This document shows, one piece after another, positions 1 through 8,682 of a DNA stretch of 51,772 nucleotides. The notes beneath the pieces are model-generated. The model was not told the origin of the DNA and ran no database searches. It was given only the letters and a program-made list of their open reading frames with translations. The DNA is taken from assembly GCA_024644045.1 (NCBI GenBank), contig JAHELT010000013.1, positions 1 through 51,772 of the forward strand, read 5' to 3'. How positions within the stretch are numbered: the first letter of the stretch is position 1; every line of letters begins with the position of its first letter. The stretch comes from Chromatiales bacterium (GTDB taxonomy: Bacteria; Pseudomonadota; Gammaproteobacteria; JAHELT01). A program made the translations under genes and the position numbers.

Positions 1-2
1 AG

Positions 3-1094
3 TGCCCGGTGGTGATGATGTCCGGCCACGGCACGGTGGAGACGGCGGTGGAGGCGACCCGCCTGGGCGCTTACGACTTCGTCGAGAAACCGCTGTCGCT
101 GGCGAAGCTGCTGCTGACGGTGGAGCAGGCGCTGGCGATCGGCCGGCGCGACGCCGGCGCCGTCAAGGGCGTGGTGTCCGTGCAGGAGCTCATCGGCGCG
201 AGCCCGGTGATGAGCGCCTTGCGCGAGCAGGCGCAGCGCATCGCGGCACACAACGCGCCGGCCCTGATCAGCGGCGAGGCCGGCTCCGGCAAGCGGGCGC
301 TGGCCGGCTATATTCATGCCTGCAGCAGCCAGCCGCGCGGGCCTTTCGTGGAGGCGGCGGTCACCCCGGCGGGTGCCGAGCAGACCAGCGAGTTCGAGCA
401 CGGTACCCTCGAATCACTGTTCGACAGTGCGCGCGGCGGCACCCTGTACGTGGCCGAGCTGACCGAGCTGTCGGCAGCCGCGCAGCAGCAGCTGCTGCGC
501 CTGACGAAGAACGAAGTCGAGCAGCGTGCAGTGCGCCTGATAGCCGCTACCCGCAGGCACCCGGAACGCAGCCTGGAGACCGGCCTGCTGCGCGAGGATC
601 TGTATTTTCTGATCGGTGCGCTGCACCTTCAGGTGCCGCCGCTGCGCGAGCATCGCGAAGATGTGTCCGCACTGCTGGAGTATTTCGTTAACTATTTCGC
701 CCAGCACGAAGGGCTGAGTTACCGCCACTTCAACCTGGCGGCGCAGAATCGCCTGCGTAACTACGACTGGCCGGGGAACGTCAGCGAGCTGCGCAATCTG
801 GTACGCCGCGCGATGATCCTCGGCAGCGGCGTCGAGATCGGGCTCGATGAGGTAGAGGAGAGCCTGCGCCAAAGCGACGTGCACGAACACGTGCCGCCGG
901 GACTCATGCCGCTGCCGCTGGACCTGCCGCTGCGTCAGGCACGCGAGGCGTTCGAGCGCGCCTACCTCGAGCAACAGCTGCACGCTGTGCGCGGTAACAT
1001 CAGCGAGCTGGCCAAGCGCGCCGGCGTGGAACGCACGCATCTCTACCGCAAAATGCGCAGTCTGGGTATTTCGCCGCAAAAGAACAGAAATTAG
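3..1094 (+). CDS. ntrX: NtrX-like sigma-54-type response regulator, 5' end outside window
   Basis: Partial gene; the reading frame is open at the left edge, so the true start and most of the receiver domain lie upstream. Visible are the end of a receiver domain (SGHGT, then AYDFVEKP with the conserved Lys), a AAA+ domain and a C-terminal Fis-type helix-turn-helix (NISELAKRAGVERTHLYRKM). The Walker A is GEAGSGKR rather than the usual GESGTGKE, and the GAFTGA loop that contacts sigma-54 is absent: the region after Walker A runs straight to FDSARGGTLYVAEL, the Walker B region. The family normally activates sigma-54 promoters, with NtrY as partner kinase. The following trkA and trkH match a common ntrYX-trkAH order in gammaproteobacteria. 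It probably binds DNA but may not activate sigma-54 in the classical way. Confidence 0.85.
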   Translation, partial: CPVVMMSGHGTVETAVEATRLGAYDFVEKPLSLAKLLLTVEQALAIGRRDAGAVKGVVSVQELIGASPVMSALREQAQRIAAHNAPALISGEAGSGKRALAGYIHACSSQPRGPFVEAAVTPAGAEQTSEFEHGTLESLFDSARGGTLYVAELTELSAAAQQQLLRLTKNEVEQRAVRLIAATRRHPERSLETGLLREDLYFLIGALHLQVPPLREHREDVSALLEYFVNYFAQHEGLSYRHFNLAAQNRLRNYDWPGNVSELRNLVRRAMILGSGVEIGLDEVEESLRQSDVHEHVPPGLMPLPLDLPLRQAREAFERAYLEQQLHAVRGNISELAKRAGVERTHLYRKMRSLGISPQKNRN

Positions 1095-1185
1095 TGTTGC
1101 GCCATCACGGAACCTGGATCGGCGGTCCCCCGCGGACCGACAGTGAACCCGCTCGGCCCGCGCGGCGGACCGGAACACCCGGCGC

Positions 1186-2559
1186 ATGAAAATAATCATC
1201 CTGGGTGCCGGGCAGGTCGGGTCCTCGGTTGCGCAGAACCTGGTCAAGGAGGCCAACGACATCACCGTGGTCGACACCGACGGCGACCGGCTGCTGGAGC
1301 TGCAGGACCGCCTCGACATCCGCACGGTGACCGGCAGCGCGTCGTTCCCCGAAGTGCTGCGTCAGGCCGGCGCCGAAGACGCCGACATGGTGCTCGCCGT
1401 GACCGGGCGTGACGAGATCAACATGGTCGCATGCCAGGTCTGCTACACGCTGTTTCATACGCCGACCAAGATCGCCCGCGTGCGCGAGTCCGCATACCTC
1501 GCCGAGGAGAAGCTGTTCGCGCGCGAGGCCACGCCGATCGACGTTCTCATCAGTCCGGAGCAGATCGTTACCGACTTCGTGCGCCGCCTGCTCAACACCT
1601 TCGGTGCGCTGCAGGTGCTGGACTTCGCCGGTGGACGGGTGCGCCTGGTGGCGGTCAAGGCGCTGCCCGGCGGACCGATGGTAGGCCACCCGCTGCACGA
1701 TATCCGTCAGCACATGCCGTCGGTGGACGCGCGGGTGGCGGCGATCTATCGCGGTGACGGCGCGATCATCCCCAGCGGCTCCACGGTGATCGAACCCGAC
1801 GACGAGGTGTTCTTCGTCGCCGCGCGCGAGAACATCCGCGCCGTGATGAGCGAGTTCAGCACACTGGACAAACCGGTCAAGCGCGTGATGATCGCCGGCG
1901 GGGGCAATATCGGCACGCGACTCGCGATGGCGCTCGAGAGCCGCTACCGGATCAAGCTGATCGAAATGGTGCCGCGGCGCGCGCAGCAGCTCTCCGAGCA
2001 GCTCGACAGAACCATCGTGCTGCTTGGCGACGCCGCAGACCAGGAGCTGCTGCTCGAGGAAAACATCGAGGACATGGACGTGTTCTGCGCGCTGACCAAC
2101 GACGACGAAGCCAACATACTGTCCTCGATGCTGGCCAAGCGCATGGGCGCGCGCAAAGTCATGTCGCTGATCAACCGCCCCGCCTATGTCGACCTGGTGG
2201 AAAGCGGCATCATCGATCTCGCGATTTCCCCGCACCAGGTGACTATCGGGGCGTTGTTGACACACATACGGCGTGGCGATGTGGTGGCCGTGCATTCGCT
2301 GCGGCGCGGCGCCGCGGAGGCGATCGAGGCCGTGGCGCACGGTGACAGCGAGACGTCGCGGGTCGTAGGCCGGCGCATCGACGAGTTGCCCCTGCCGCCC
2401 GGGGCGACGATCGGTGCGCTGGTGCGCGGCGAGGACGTTATCATTGCGCACGACGACGTGGTGATCGAATCCGAGGATCACCTTATCCTGTTTCTGATCG
2501 ATAAATCGCACATTGCGGATGTCGAACGGCTGTTTCAGGTTGCTATCACTTTTGTATGA
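1186..2559 (+). CDS. trkA: Trk potassium uptake system, NAD-binding regulatory subunit TrkA
   Basis: Cytoplasmic peripheral subunit that gates the TrkH potassium channel by binding nucleotides. At 457 residues it has the usual full length, with two tandem RCK units. Each starts with a Rossmann glycine motif ([12 protein letters not shown] near residue 5, [13 protein letters not shown] near residue 230) and ends in a TrkA-C domain. The ATG start gives the canonical MKIIILGAG beginning. It is followed 47 bp later by trkH, so the two subunits are probably co-transcribed. Confidence 0.97.
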   Translation: MKIIILGAGQVGSSVAQNLVKEANDITVVDTDGDRLLELQDRLDIRTVTGSASFPEVLRQAGAEDADMVLAVTGRDEINMVACQVCYTLFHTPTKIARVRESAYLAEEKLFAREATPIDVLISPEQIVTDFVRRLLNTFGALQVLDFAGGRVRLVAVKALPGGPMVGHPLHDIRQHMPSVDARVAAIYRGDGAIIPSGSTVIEPDDEVFFVAARENIRAVMSEFSTLDKPVKRVMIAGGGNIGTRLAMALESRYRIKLIEMVPRRAQQLSEQLDRTIVLLGDAADQELLLEENIEDMDVFCALTNDDEANILSSMLAKRMGARKVMSLINRPAYVDLVESGIIDLAISPHQVTIGALLTHIRRGDVVAVHSLRRGAAEAIEAVAHGDSETSRVVGRRIDELPLPPGATIGALVRGEDVIIAHDDVVIESEDHLILFLIDKSHIADVERLFQVAITFV

Positions 2560-2606
2560 CCCGTCGGGCGTGGCCACCGCCCGCGGGCCCGGCGGAGCAT
2601 TGACGC

Positions 2607-4058
2607 GTGCAACGTAAGGTCATTCAGCGTGTTCTGGGCCTGCTACTGATGCTGTTCAGCATCACTTTGGTGCCGCCGGTGCTGGTTGCACTGCTGTATG
2701 CCGACGGTGCGGCGCTGGCGTTCATCAACGCGTTCGCGGCCACCGTGCTTGCCGGTCTGGCGGTCTGGTTCCCGGTGCGCAGTCACCGGCGTGAGCTGCG
2801 TCTGCGCGACGGCTTCGTGGTGGTCGTGCTGTTCTGGTCGGTGCTCGGCCTCGTCGGCGCGTTGCCGCTGTACTTCTCCGCCGCCGCAAACCTCACGCCG
2901 ATGGACGCGATTTTCGAGTCGATGTCGGGTCTGACCACCACCGGCGCGACGGTGATCGTCGGCATCGACCAGCTGCCGGAATCGATAAAATTCTACCGTC
3001 AGGAGCTGCAGTGGCTCGGCGGCATGGGGATCATTGTGCTGGCCGTGGCTATCCTGCCGATGCTCGGTGTCGGCGGGATGCAGCTTTACCGGGCGGAGAC
3101 GCCGGGTCCGATCAAGGACAGCAAGCTGACGCCACGGGTGACCGAGACGGCCAAGGCGCTGTGGTACATCTACCTGAGTCTCACGGTGGCCTGCGCCCTG
3201 GCCTACTGGCTCGCCGGCATGGATCTGTTCGATGCCGTTGCGCACAGCTTCTCGACGGTGGCGATCGGCGGGTTTTCCACCCACGATGCCAGCATCGGCT
3301 ATTTCCAGAGCGCACTGATCGAAATGATCGCGGTGGTGTTCATGTTGATCTCCGGGGTTAACTTCGCGCTGCACTTCGTCGCCGTGCGCTCGGTCAGCCT
3401 GCGCGCTTACGCCCGCGACACGGAGTTCAAGACCTACGTGGGGATCCTGCTCGGGGTGGCCGGCATCACGATCGCTTACCTGTATCTGACCTCGACGTTC
3501 ACCTCGCTGCCCGATGCGATGCACCATGGGCTGTTTCAGGCGGTCTCGATCGGGACCACCACCGGATTCACCACCTCGGAGTACTTCAACTGGCCCGGCT
3601 TTCTGCCGGTGCTGCTGCTTTTCACCAGCTTCGTCGGCGGGTGTGCGGGCTCCACCGGCGGGGGGATAAAAGTGATCCGCGTGCTGCTGCTGGTCAAGCA
3701 GGGCATGCGCGAGGTGGTGCGTCTGGTGCACCCGAGTGCGCAGCTCAGCGTGAAGATCGGTAGAAAAGCCCTGTCGGATCACGTCATTCAGGCCGTGTGG
3801 GGCTTCTTCGCCGCGTACGTGGCGCTGTTCAGCGTGATGTTGCTGCTGCTGATGGCGGCTGGCTGGGATCAGGTCACCGCGTTCTCGGCAGTCGCCGCGA
3901 GCATGAACAACCTGGGTCCGGGGCTCGGCGAGGTCGGTGCAAACTACTCCGCGCTGGGCGCGTTCGAGAAGAGCGTGCTGTGTTTCGCGATGCTGCTCGG
4001 GCGCCTTGAAATCTTCACCCTGCTCGTGCTGCTCACGCCGACGTTCTGGCAGAAATGA
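2607..4058 (+). CDS. trkH: Trk potassium uptake system, membrane subunit TrkH
   Basis: Inner-membrane potassium channel/transporter subunit that works with TrkA. The 483-residue product is hydrophobic throughout and shows the repeated pore (P-loop) signatures of the Trk/Ktr/HKT family: SGLTTTGATV, STVAIGGFSTHD, IGTTTGFTT and MNNLGPGLGEVG, each with the filter glycine. GTG start (GTGCAACGTAAG) chosen because it follows a spacer after trkA and gives the typical short N-terminus before the first TM helix. Its last four bases overlap the next gene (ATGA), so translation is likely coupled. Confidence 0.97.
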   Translation: MQRKVIQRVLGLLLMLFSITLVPPVLVALLYADGAALAFINAFAATVLAGLAVWFPVRSHRRELRLRDGFVVVVLFWSVLGLVGALPLYFSAAANLTPMDAIFESMSGLTTTGATVIVGIDQLPESIKFYRQELQWLGGMGIIVLAVAILPMLGVGGMQLYRAETPGPIKDSKLTPRVTETAKALWYIYLSLTVACALAYWLAGMDLFDAVAHSFSTVAIGGFSTHDASIGYFQSALIEMIAVVFMLISGVNFALHFVAVRSVSLRAYARDTEFKTYVGILLGVAGITIAYLYLTSTFTSLPDAMHHGLFQAVSIGTTTGFTTSEYFNWPGFLPVLLLFTSFVGGCAGSTGGGIKVIRVLLLVKQGMREVVRLVHPSAQLSVKIGRKALSDHVIQAVWGFFAAYVALFSVMLLLLMAAGWDQVTAFSAVAASMNNLGPGLGEVGANYSALGAFEKSVLCFAMLLGRLEIFTLLVLLTPTFWQK

Positions 4059-4642
4059 CCTCGCGCAAGGAAACCTGGGAGGCACGTTACCGTGAGGCCG
4101 GCGCCGACGGCGTGCAGGCAGCGCAGGTGCTGCGGGATCATGCTCACCTGCTGCCGGCACAGGGTGAGGCGCTCGACGTGGCCTGCGGCCTCGGCGCCAA
4201 CGCGCTGTTGCTGGCATCACGGGGTCTTCGGGTCAGCGCGTGGGACCTTTCGAGCCAGGCGGTGGCCGCGTTGCGGGACACGGCCGCGCGGCGCGGGCTT
4301 CACCTGCGGGCCGAGGCGCGCGATGTGGAGGTATCGCCGCCGGCACCGGCGAGCTTCGACGTGATCACCGTCAGTCGCTTTCTCTCGCGCCCGCTGTGCC
4401 CGCATCTGCGCGACGCGCTGCGGCCGTCGGGCGTGCTTTTCTATCAGACTTTCGTGCGTGACAAGGTCGCTGACACGGGTCCGTCGAATCCGGCCTATCT
4501 GCTCGCGGAGAACGAGTTGCTGGAACTGTTCGCCGGATTGCGCGTGCTGGTCTACCGCGATGAGGGGAGCGTCGGGGACCCGCACGGCGGCGTGCGCAAC
4601 GAGGCATGGCTGGTCGCGCAGCAGCGTAACCGGGAGCCCTGA
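4055..4642 (+). CDS. Class I SAM-dependent methyltransferase
   Basis: A 195-residue Rossmann-fold methyltransferase of the TehB/UbiE-like small type. Motif I is DVACGLGAN (about residues 41-49), followed by an acidic end to beta-2 (SAWDLS) and FDVITVSRFL at the motif IV position. Start overlaps the trkH stop by four bases and the stop overlaps the ATG of the TPR gene, so it lies in the trk operon. The substrate cannot be told from sequence; TehB-like proteins methylate small thiols or metalloid oxyanions, but no residue here decides that. Confidence 0.85.
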   Translation: MTSRKETWEARYREAGADGVQAAQVLRDHAHLLPAQGEALDVACGLGANALLLASRGLRVSAWDLSSQAVAALRDTAARRGLHLRAEARDVEVSPPAPASFDVITVSRFLSRPLCPHLRDALRPSGVLFYQTFVRDKVADTGPSNPAYLLAENELLELFAGLRVLVYRDEGSVGDPHGGVRNEAWLVAQQRNREP

Positions 4643-4956
4643 TGAGCAGTATCGACGGTTTTGAAGCCTTATTGAAGCAGGGTCAGGACAATGCGCTGTT
4701 ACGCTACACGCTGGGCACGCTGCATCTGCAGAAAGGCAGTCCGGAGCTCGCCGTGCCGCATCTGCGCGTGGCACTGCAGCACGACCCGAACTACTCCGCG
4801 GCCTGGAAAGCGCTCGGCAAGGCGCTGGCCGAGTCCGGGGAGGCGAGCGAGGCGATCAGCGCTTACACGCGCGGCATCGAGGTGGCGGAATCGCGGGGTG
4901 ACAAACAGGTGGCCAGAGAAATGCAGGTTTTCCTCAAACGCCTGCAGAAGTCCTGA
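4642..4956 (+). CDS. Small tetratricopeptide-repeat protein
   Basis: A 104-residue soluble protein made almost wholly of two to three TPR helices (ALLRYTLGTLHLQKGSPELA, then AAWKALGKALAESGEASEA). TPRs are protein-interaction scaffolds. It starts on the last base of the methyltransferase stop and ends the trk operon. Specific partner unknown. Confidence 0.85.
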   Translation: MSSIDGFEALLKQGQDNALLRYTLGTLHLQKGSPELAVPHLRVALQHDPNYSAAWKALGKALAESGEASEAISAYTRGIEVAESRGDKQVAREMQVFLKRLQKS

Positions 4957-5002
4957 TTGTGCAGCAACCGCCTCCGCCTTCGTGCAGCCGGGCGGTCGAT
5001 TC

Positions 5003-5064
5003 GAACAGCGAATCGCTGGCCCGCAGGGCGCAGCGCAGGGATGCCCGGAGTAATCCTTCCTGCA
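5003..5064. repeat. Dispersed 62-bp repeat, copy A
   Basis: This stretch between the TPR gene and the convergent acyltransferase gene matches 8346-8407 at 56 of 62 positions without gaps, in the same orientation (both begin GAACAGCGA and end TGCA). Just downstream, CGGACTATCG at 5070-5079 appears inverted (CGATAGTCCG) at 8282-8291, upstream of copy B. Both copies sit in non-coding gaps, so this looks like a mobile or selfish intergenic repeat. Confidence 0.75.
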
Positions 5065-5073
5065 CTGTGCGGA

Positions 5074-5958
5074 CTATCGATGGTAGCGGCGGTCCTGCCC
5101 CTGCGGCTTGCGCCGGAAGCGTTTGTAGTTCCACATATACTGCGCCGGATTGATGTCGATGGTCTGCTCCACGCTGTGGTTCGCTGCGGTGGCTGCGGTT
5201 ACCGGGTCGGCGTCGCGAATCGCGGTATCGAGCGGACGCACGTGCAGGCGGTAACCGCGCCCCCTCGGCAGCCGCTCCATGCACAGGATCACGATCGCCG
5301 CTTCCGTCTTTCGGGCAAGGCGGCTTGACAACACCATGGTGTAGGCCTGGGTGCCGAAGAAGGGCGCGAATACCCCGGCGCCTTTGCGCGGCTCCTGATC
5401 GGGCAGCAGAATTATCGACTCGCCCGCCCCCAGCGCCTTGTACAACGCGCGAATACCGTGTGTGGTGGTCGGCACCAGGCGCGCGCCGGCGCGTTCGCGG
5501 ATTTCCCGCAGCAGCGGCTCGAACCCGGGGTCTCGCGGCGGACGGTACATTGCCGTCATCGGCATGCGCTGCGGTACGTACACGCCCAGCAGTTCCCAGC
5601 ACCCGCAATGCGGCGTCAACAGAATCAGTCCGTGCTGCTGTTGCTGTGCCTGCTCGATGTGTTCCCAGCCCTGACATTCCACGACCAGGCTGTCGATGCG
5701 CGCGACCGGCCAGCGCCACAGCGCCGCGAGCTCGCAGATCGATTTGCCGGTCTCGATCAGACTCGCGCGCCCCAGCGCGTTGCGCCAGGCCGCGTCCTTG
5801 TCCGGATAGCACAACGCCAGATTGATCTCGGTGACCGTGCGCAGGCGGTTGGGTATCAGCCACAGGCAGGTGCCGATCAGGCGCCCCGTTGCATGGAGGG
5901 CGGGCAGCGACGCCCGGGCGAGAAGGCGCAGCAGGGTACGCACCAGAAAGACTCGCAT
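5074..5958 (-). CDS. lpxL: Lipid A biosynthesis acyltransferase, LpxL/HtrB family
   Basis: Inner-membrane acyl-ACP-dependent transferase that adds a secondary acyl chain to the Kdo-lipid A precursor. The 294-residue length is usual for the family. An N-terminal hydrophobic anchor is followed by the catalytic HX4E motif in PHCGCWELLG (about residue 117), a FGTQAYT region and a C-terminal INPAQYMWNYKRFRRKP, typical of LpxL/LpxM. Which acyl position it serves (LpxL or LpxM) is not decided by sequence alone. It is transcribed away from the rhodanese gene. Confidence 0.9.
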   Translation of the reverse strand: MRVFLVRTLLRLLARASLPALHATGRLIGTCLWLIPNRLRTVTEINLALCYPDKDAAWRNALGRASLIETGKSICELAALWRWPVARIDSLVVECQGWEHIEQAQQQQHGLILLTPHCGCWELLGVYVPQRMPMTAMYRPPRDPGFEPLLREIRERAGARLVPTTTHGIRALYKALGAGESIILLPDQEPRKGAGVFAPFFGTQAYTMVLSSRLARKTEAAIVILCMERLPRGRGYRLHVRPLDTAIRDADPVTAATAANHSVEQTIDINPAQYMWNYKRFRRKPQGQDRRYHR

Positions 5959-6110
5959 GGGTTTACAGCGGCAGCGTTGTGCGCGAGGCGGCTTGCGCGA
6001 TCATCGCACAAACCTTACCGGCACAATGGCGGCGCTGACAAGCGCATTGCGGGTGCCGCGTCCCCCTCTGTGTATACTTAGCGGCCACTATCCTGCCGGA
6101 ACCACGCTCA

Positions 6111-6533
6111 GTGCCCGACACCAGCTATAAGATGATCGCCGCCAAAGCCGCCTTCGACACGCTGCAGAGTAACCCTTCGGCGGTGCTCATCGACGTGCGT
6201 TCCGACATGGAGTACCTGATGGTGGGACACCCGGCCGGGGCGGTCCACATCGCCTGGATCGATGCGCCGGACTGGACCATCAATCCGAACTTCGTCACCG
6301 AGGTGCGCAAGGTGCTCCTGGGGCGCGCGGCCGTGCACGAGAAGAACGCGCCGATAGTGCTTCTGTGCCGCAGCGCCAACCGCTCGCAGGATGCGGCCGA
6401 CCTCCTGATCCAGGAAGGTTTCGAGAACGTGTATGTCGTGGAGGGCGGTTTTGAAGGTCCGCTCGACGAGCATCATCATCGCAGCACTGCCGCCGGATGG
6501 CGCTACGAGGGGTTGCCGTGGGAACAGTGCTGA
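6111..6533 (+). CDS. Single-domain rhodanese-like protein
   Basis: A 140-residue sulfurtransferase-fold protein. The rhodanese hallmarks are present: VLIDVRSDMEY near residue 25, GHPAGAVHIAW, and the active-site loop CRSANRS near residue 87 with the persulfide-forming Cys. GTG start directly after a short leader; a TATACT hexamer at 6073-6078 is a plausible -10 element. It likely carries sulfane sulfur or handles cyanide/thiosulfate; the donor and acceptor are not known. Confidence 0.9.
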   Translation: MPDTSYKMIAAKAAFDTLQSNPSAVLIDVRSDMEYLMVGHPAGAVHIAWIDAPDWTINPNFVTEVRKVLLGRAAVHEKNAPIVLLCRSANRSQDAADLLIQEGFENVYVVEGGFEGPLDEHHHRSTAAGWRYEGLPWEQC

Positions 6534-6821
6534 GGCCGCTGCGGTCGTGACCCGCGGCACTGGTGCGGGCGCAAAAAGGCGCCCCCGGTCGGCCTGGGCC
6601 GGGAGCGCGACGCCGCCATCCTGGCGGGAGGTGATGCCCCGGGTCGTCCCAACCCGGGCAGCAATACTGCGGCTGCATTCCCCGTGACGGGTAAGCCAGT
6701 GGCAGAAGTGCCTGTCGATCGTTTGTGCAATGCCTCCGGCCAGCGTAAGCGTCCTCCCGGGGCGCGGCTAGCGGCGAATTCGGCACCGCGTGTAGGATGT
6801 GGCTGACAAGCGGGAGCACCT
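6534..6821. other. Intergenic region without recognised gene
   Basis: 288 bp of GC-rich DNA between the rhodanese and prolyl aminopeptidase genes. The only clear structure is a perfect 6-bp hairpin at 6567-6584 (GGGCGC, loop AAAAAG, GCGCCC). It lacks a T-run after the stem on the plus strand, so it is not a classical terminator. I recognise no known structured RNA here. Confidence 0.4.
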
Positions 6822-7799
6822 GTGAATCAATCCAACGGCCTGATGCCGCTGTATCCGCACAATCCGCCCCTGTGTCAGCACAATCTGGCGGTCGGCGACG
6901 GCCACACGTTGCATGTCGAAGAGCACGGCACCTCCCAGGGACTGCCCGCGGTGTTTCTGCACGGCGGCCCGGGTGCCGGGTGCTCGCCGTTTCAACCGCG
7001 CTTTTTCGATCCGGAGCGCTACCGCGTGGTGACCTTCGACCAGCGCGGCTGCGGCGCCTCGACGCCGCATGCCGAGTTGCACGCGAACACCACCGCCCAT
7101 CTGCTCGGGGACATCGAGCACATACGCAGCCGCCTCGGCATCGAACGCTGGCTGGTGTTCGGCGGCTCGTGGGGCTCCGCGCTGGGGCTCGCCTACGCGC
7201 AGCGCCATCCCGAGCGCGTGCTGGGACTGGTGCTGCGCGGCGTGTTCCTGTGCCGCCGCCAGGATATCGCCTGGTTCTACCAGCGCGGAGCCGGGCGCGT
7301 GTTCCCCGAATACTGGCGGGAATTCGTCGCGCCGATCCCGCTGGAGGAGCGGGACAATCTGGTCGCCGCCTATCACGCGCGATTGACCGGGGGAGACGAG
7401 CTGGCACGGATGGCGGCCGCCAAGGCCTGGTCCATCTGGGAGGGACGTACCGCCACGCTGCGCCCCAACCCCAACGTGGTCAATCATTTCGCGGACCCGT
7501 ACGTCGCGCTCAGCCTGGCGCGCATCGAGTGTCATTACTTCATGCACGACTGCTTTCTGGAGCTCGATCAGCTGCTGCGCGACGTGCCCCGGCTGGCCGA
7601 GATTCCGGGCGTGATCGTGCAGGGCCGCTACGACATGGTGTGTCCGATGGACCAGGCCTACGCCCTGCACGTGGCATGGCCATCGGCGGAGTACGTGGTG
7701 GTTCCCGACGCCGGCCACTCGGCGCTTGAGCCGGGTATCATCGATGCGCTGGTGCGCGCCACCGACAACATGGCCGCGAAGTTTCACGCCGGCGTGTGA
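6822..7799 (+). CDS. pip: Prolyl aminopeptidase (alpha/beta hydrolase, peptidase S33)
   Basis: Cytoplasmic exopeptidase that releases N-terminal proline from peptides. Full-length at 325 residues. It shows the HGGPGAG oxyanion motif, DQRGCGAS, the nucleophile elbow GGSWGSALGL with catalytic Ser, and the late Asp (GRYDMVCP) and His (DAGHSALEPGI) of the triad. GTG start at 6822 (GTGAATCAATCC). Its TGA overlaps the GTG of dtd by four bases, so the two are probably translated together. Confidence 0.96.
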   Translation: MNQSNGLMPLYPHNPPLCQHNLAVGDGHTLHVEEHGTSQGLPAVFLHGGPGAGCSPFQPRFFDPERYRVVTFDQRGCGASTPHAELHANTTAHLLGDIEHIRSRLGIERWLVFGGSWGSALGLAYAQRHPERVLGLVLRGVFLCRRQDIAWFYQRGAGRVFPEYWREFVAPIPLEERDNLVAAYHARLTGGDELARMAAAKAWSIWEGRTATLRPNPNVVNHFADPYVALSLARIECHYFMHDCFLELDQLLRDVPRLAEIPGVIVQGRYDMVCPMDQAYALHVAWPSAEYVVVPDAGHSALEPGIIDALVRATDNMAAKFHAGV

Positions 7800-8254
7800 T
7801 CGGCCTCCTGCAACGGGTCAGCGCGGCCCGGGTGGTGGTCGACGGGCAGTGCATCGGGGCCATCCACGCGGGTCTGGCGGTCCTGGTCGGGGTGGAGCGC
7901 GGCGATACCCGGGCGCAGGCGGACCGGCTGCTGGAACGGCTGCTCAACTACCGGGTGTTCGCCGACGCACGCGGCCACATGAACAACAGCCTGCGCGGCG
8001 TCGGTGGCGGCCTGCTGCTGGTGCCGCAGTTCACCCTGCCGGCGGACACGGGCAAAGGTAACCGCCCGAGCTTCTCCAGGGCCGCGGCGCCGGAGCTCGG
8101 ACGTGAGCTGTTCGAGTACCTCGCCGAACGCGCGGCCGATGCGCATGCCGAGGTCGCCTGCGGCCGCTTCGGCGCCGAGATGCAGGTCACGATCGTGAAC
8201 GAGGGACCGGTCACGTTCTGGCTGCAGGTAGCCCCCGCGAATCCGGGCCGCTAG
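7796..8254 (+). CDS. dtd: D-aminoacyl-tRNA deacylase Dtd
   Basis: Homodimeric proofreading enzyme that hydrolyses D-aminoacyl-tRNA and glycyl-tRNA(Ala). The 152-residue protein is full length, with the cross-subunit GPVT motif (NEGPVTFWLQV) and the RPSFSRAA segment. The usual SQxT active-site motif reads PQFT here (LVPQFTLPADTGKGNRPSF), so the Ser is replaced by Pro. GTG start overlaps the pip stop; no ATG alternative gives the conserved beginning. Confidence 0.93.
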   Translation: MIGLLQRVSAARVVVDGQCIGAIHAGLAVLVGVERGDTRAQADRLLERLLNYRVFADARGHMNNSLRGVGGGLLLVPQFTLPADTGKGNRPSFSRAAAPELGRELFEYLAERAADAHAEVACGRFGAEMQVTIVNEGPVTFWLQVAPANPGR

Positions 8255-8345
8255 CCCGCATATTGGCTATGCTTCTGCAGCCGATAGTCCGATCTGCTCA
8301 GCCACATTTCCCCCGAGAAGCGACTGAATTGTCTGGAACAATTTT

Positions 8346-8407
8346 GAACAGCGAGTCGCTGGCCCACAGGGCGCAGCGCTGGGATGCCCGGCGTTATCCT
8401 TCGTGCA
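8346..8407. repeat. Dispersed 62-bp repeat, copy B
   Basis: Second copy of the repeat at 5003-5064, differing at six positions. It ends only seven bases before the left end of the MITE-like element, so the element may have inserted beside or into an older repeat. Non-coding on both strands as far as I can see. Confidence 0.75.
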
Positions 8408-8413
8408 AACAGT

Positions 8414-8682
8414 TAGGGCCTGTTAACGCTATGCGAATACCCATCGCTGGCTCTGCAATGAGGCCAGGCAAGGCGCGCAGGGTGCAGTTTGGTCATCCAA
8501 ACAAGGCCTGCGCAACGCCGCAGGGCCTCATTTGAGAGTCAACCCGCGGGGCCGGGGCCGTTTTTCCCCATGGCGTCGTTGCCCTTCACTCATGTACGGG
8601 GAGTACACCGCACTCAGTGCGCCTTGCGCTGGGAAAAAACGGCCGCCGGCGATCGGCATTCGCATAGCGTTAACAGGCCCTA
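8414..8682. mobile_element. MITE-like element with 25-bp perfect terminal inverted repeats
   Basis: A 269-bp element bounded by perfect inverted repeats: 8414-8438 (TAGGGCCTGTTAACGCTATG...) and its exact reverse complement at 8658-8682. The outermost TA on both sides could be a TA target duplication, as made by Tc1/mariner-IS630-type transposases (inference). Inside are two imperfect hairpins: 8457-8532 (AATGAGGCC ... GGCCTCATT, with inner GTTTGG-TCAT-CCAAAC) and 8556-8644 (GGCCGTTTTTCCC ... GGGAAAAAACGGCC). It carries no transposase frame. Its right end overlaps the stop codon of the LysR gene. Confidence 0.85.

Noticed and set aside
1105-4220. Long minus-strand reading frames opposite trkA and trkH (490 and 525 codons)
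   Set aside because: They mirror the high-GC third-position pattern of the plus-strand genes and have low-complexity His/Arg/Gln-rich products with no family signature.
6534-6821. Possible structured RNA between the rhodanese and pip genes
   Set aside because: Several short stems can be drawn in such GC-rich DNA, but none matches an RNA family I know and there is no terminator-like end.
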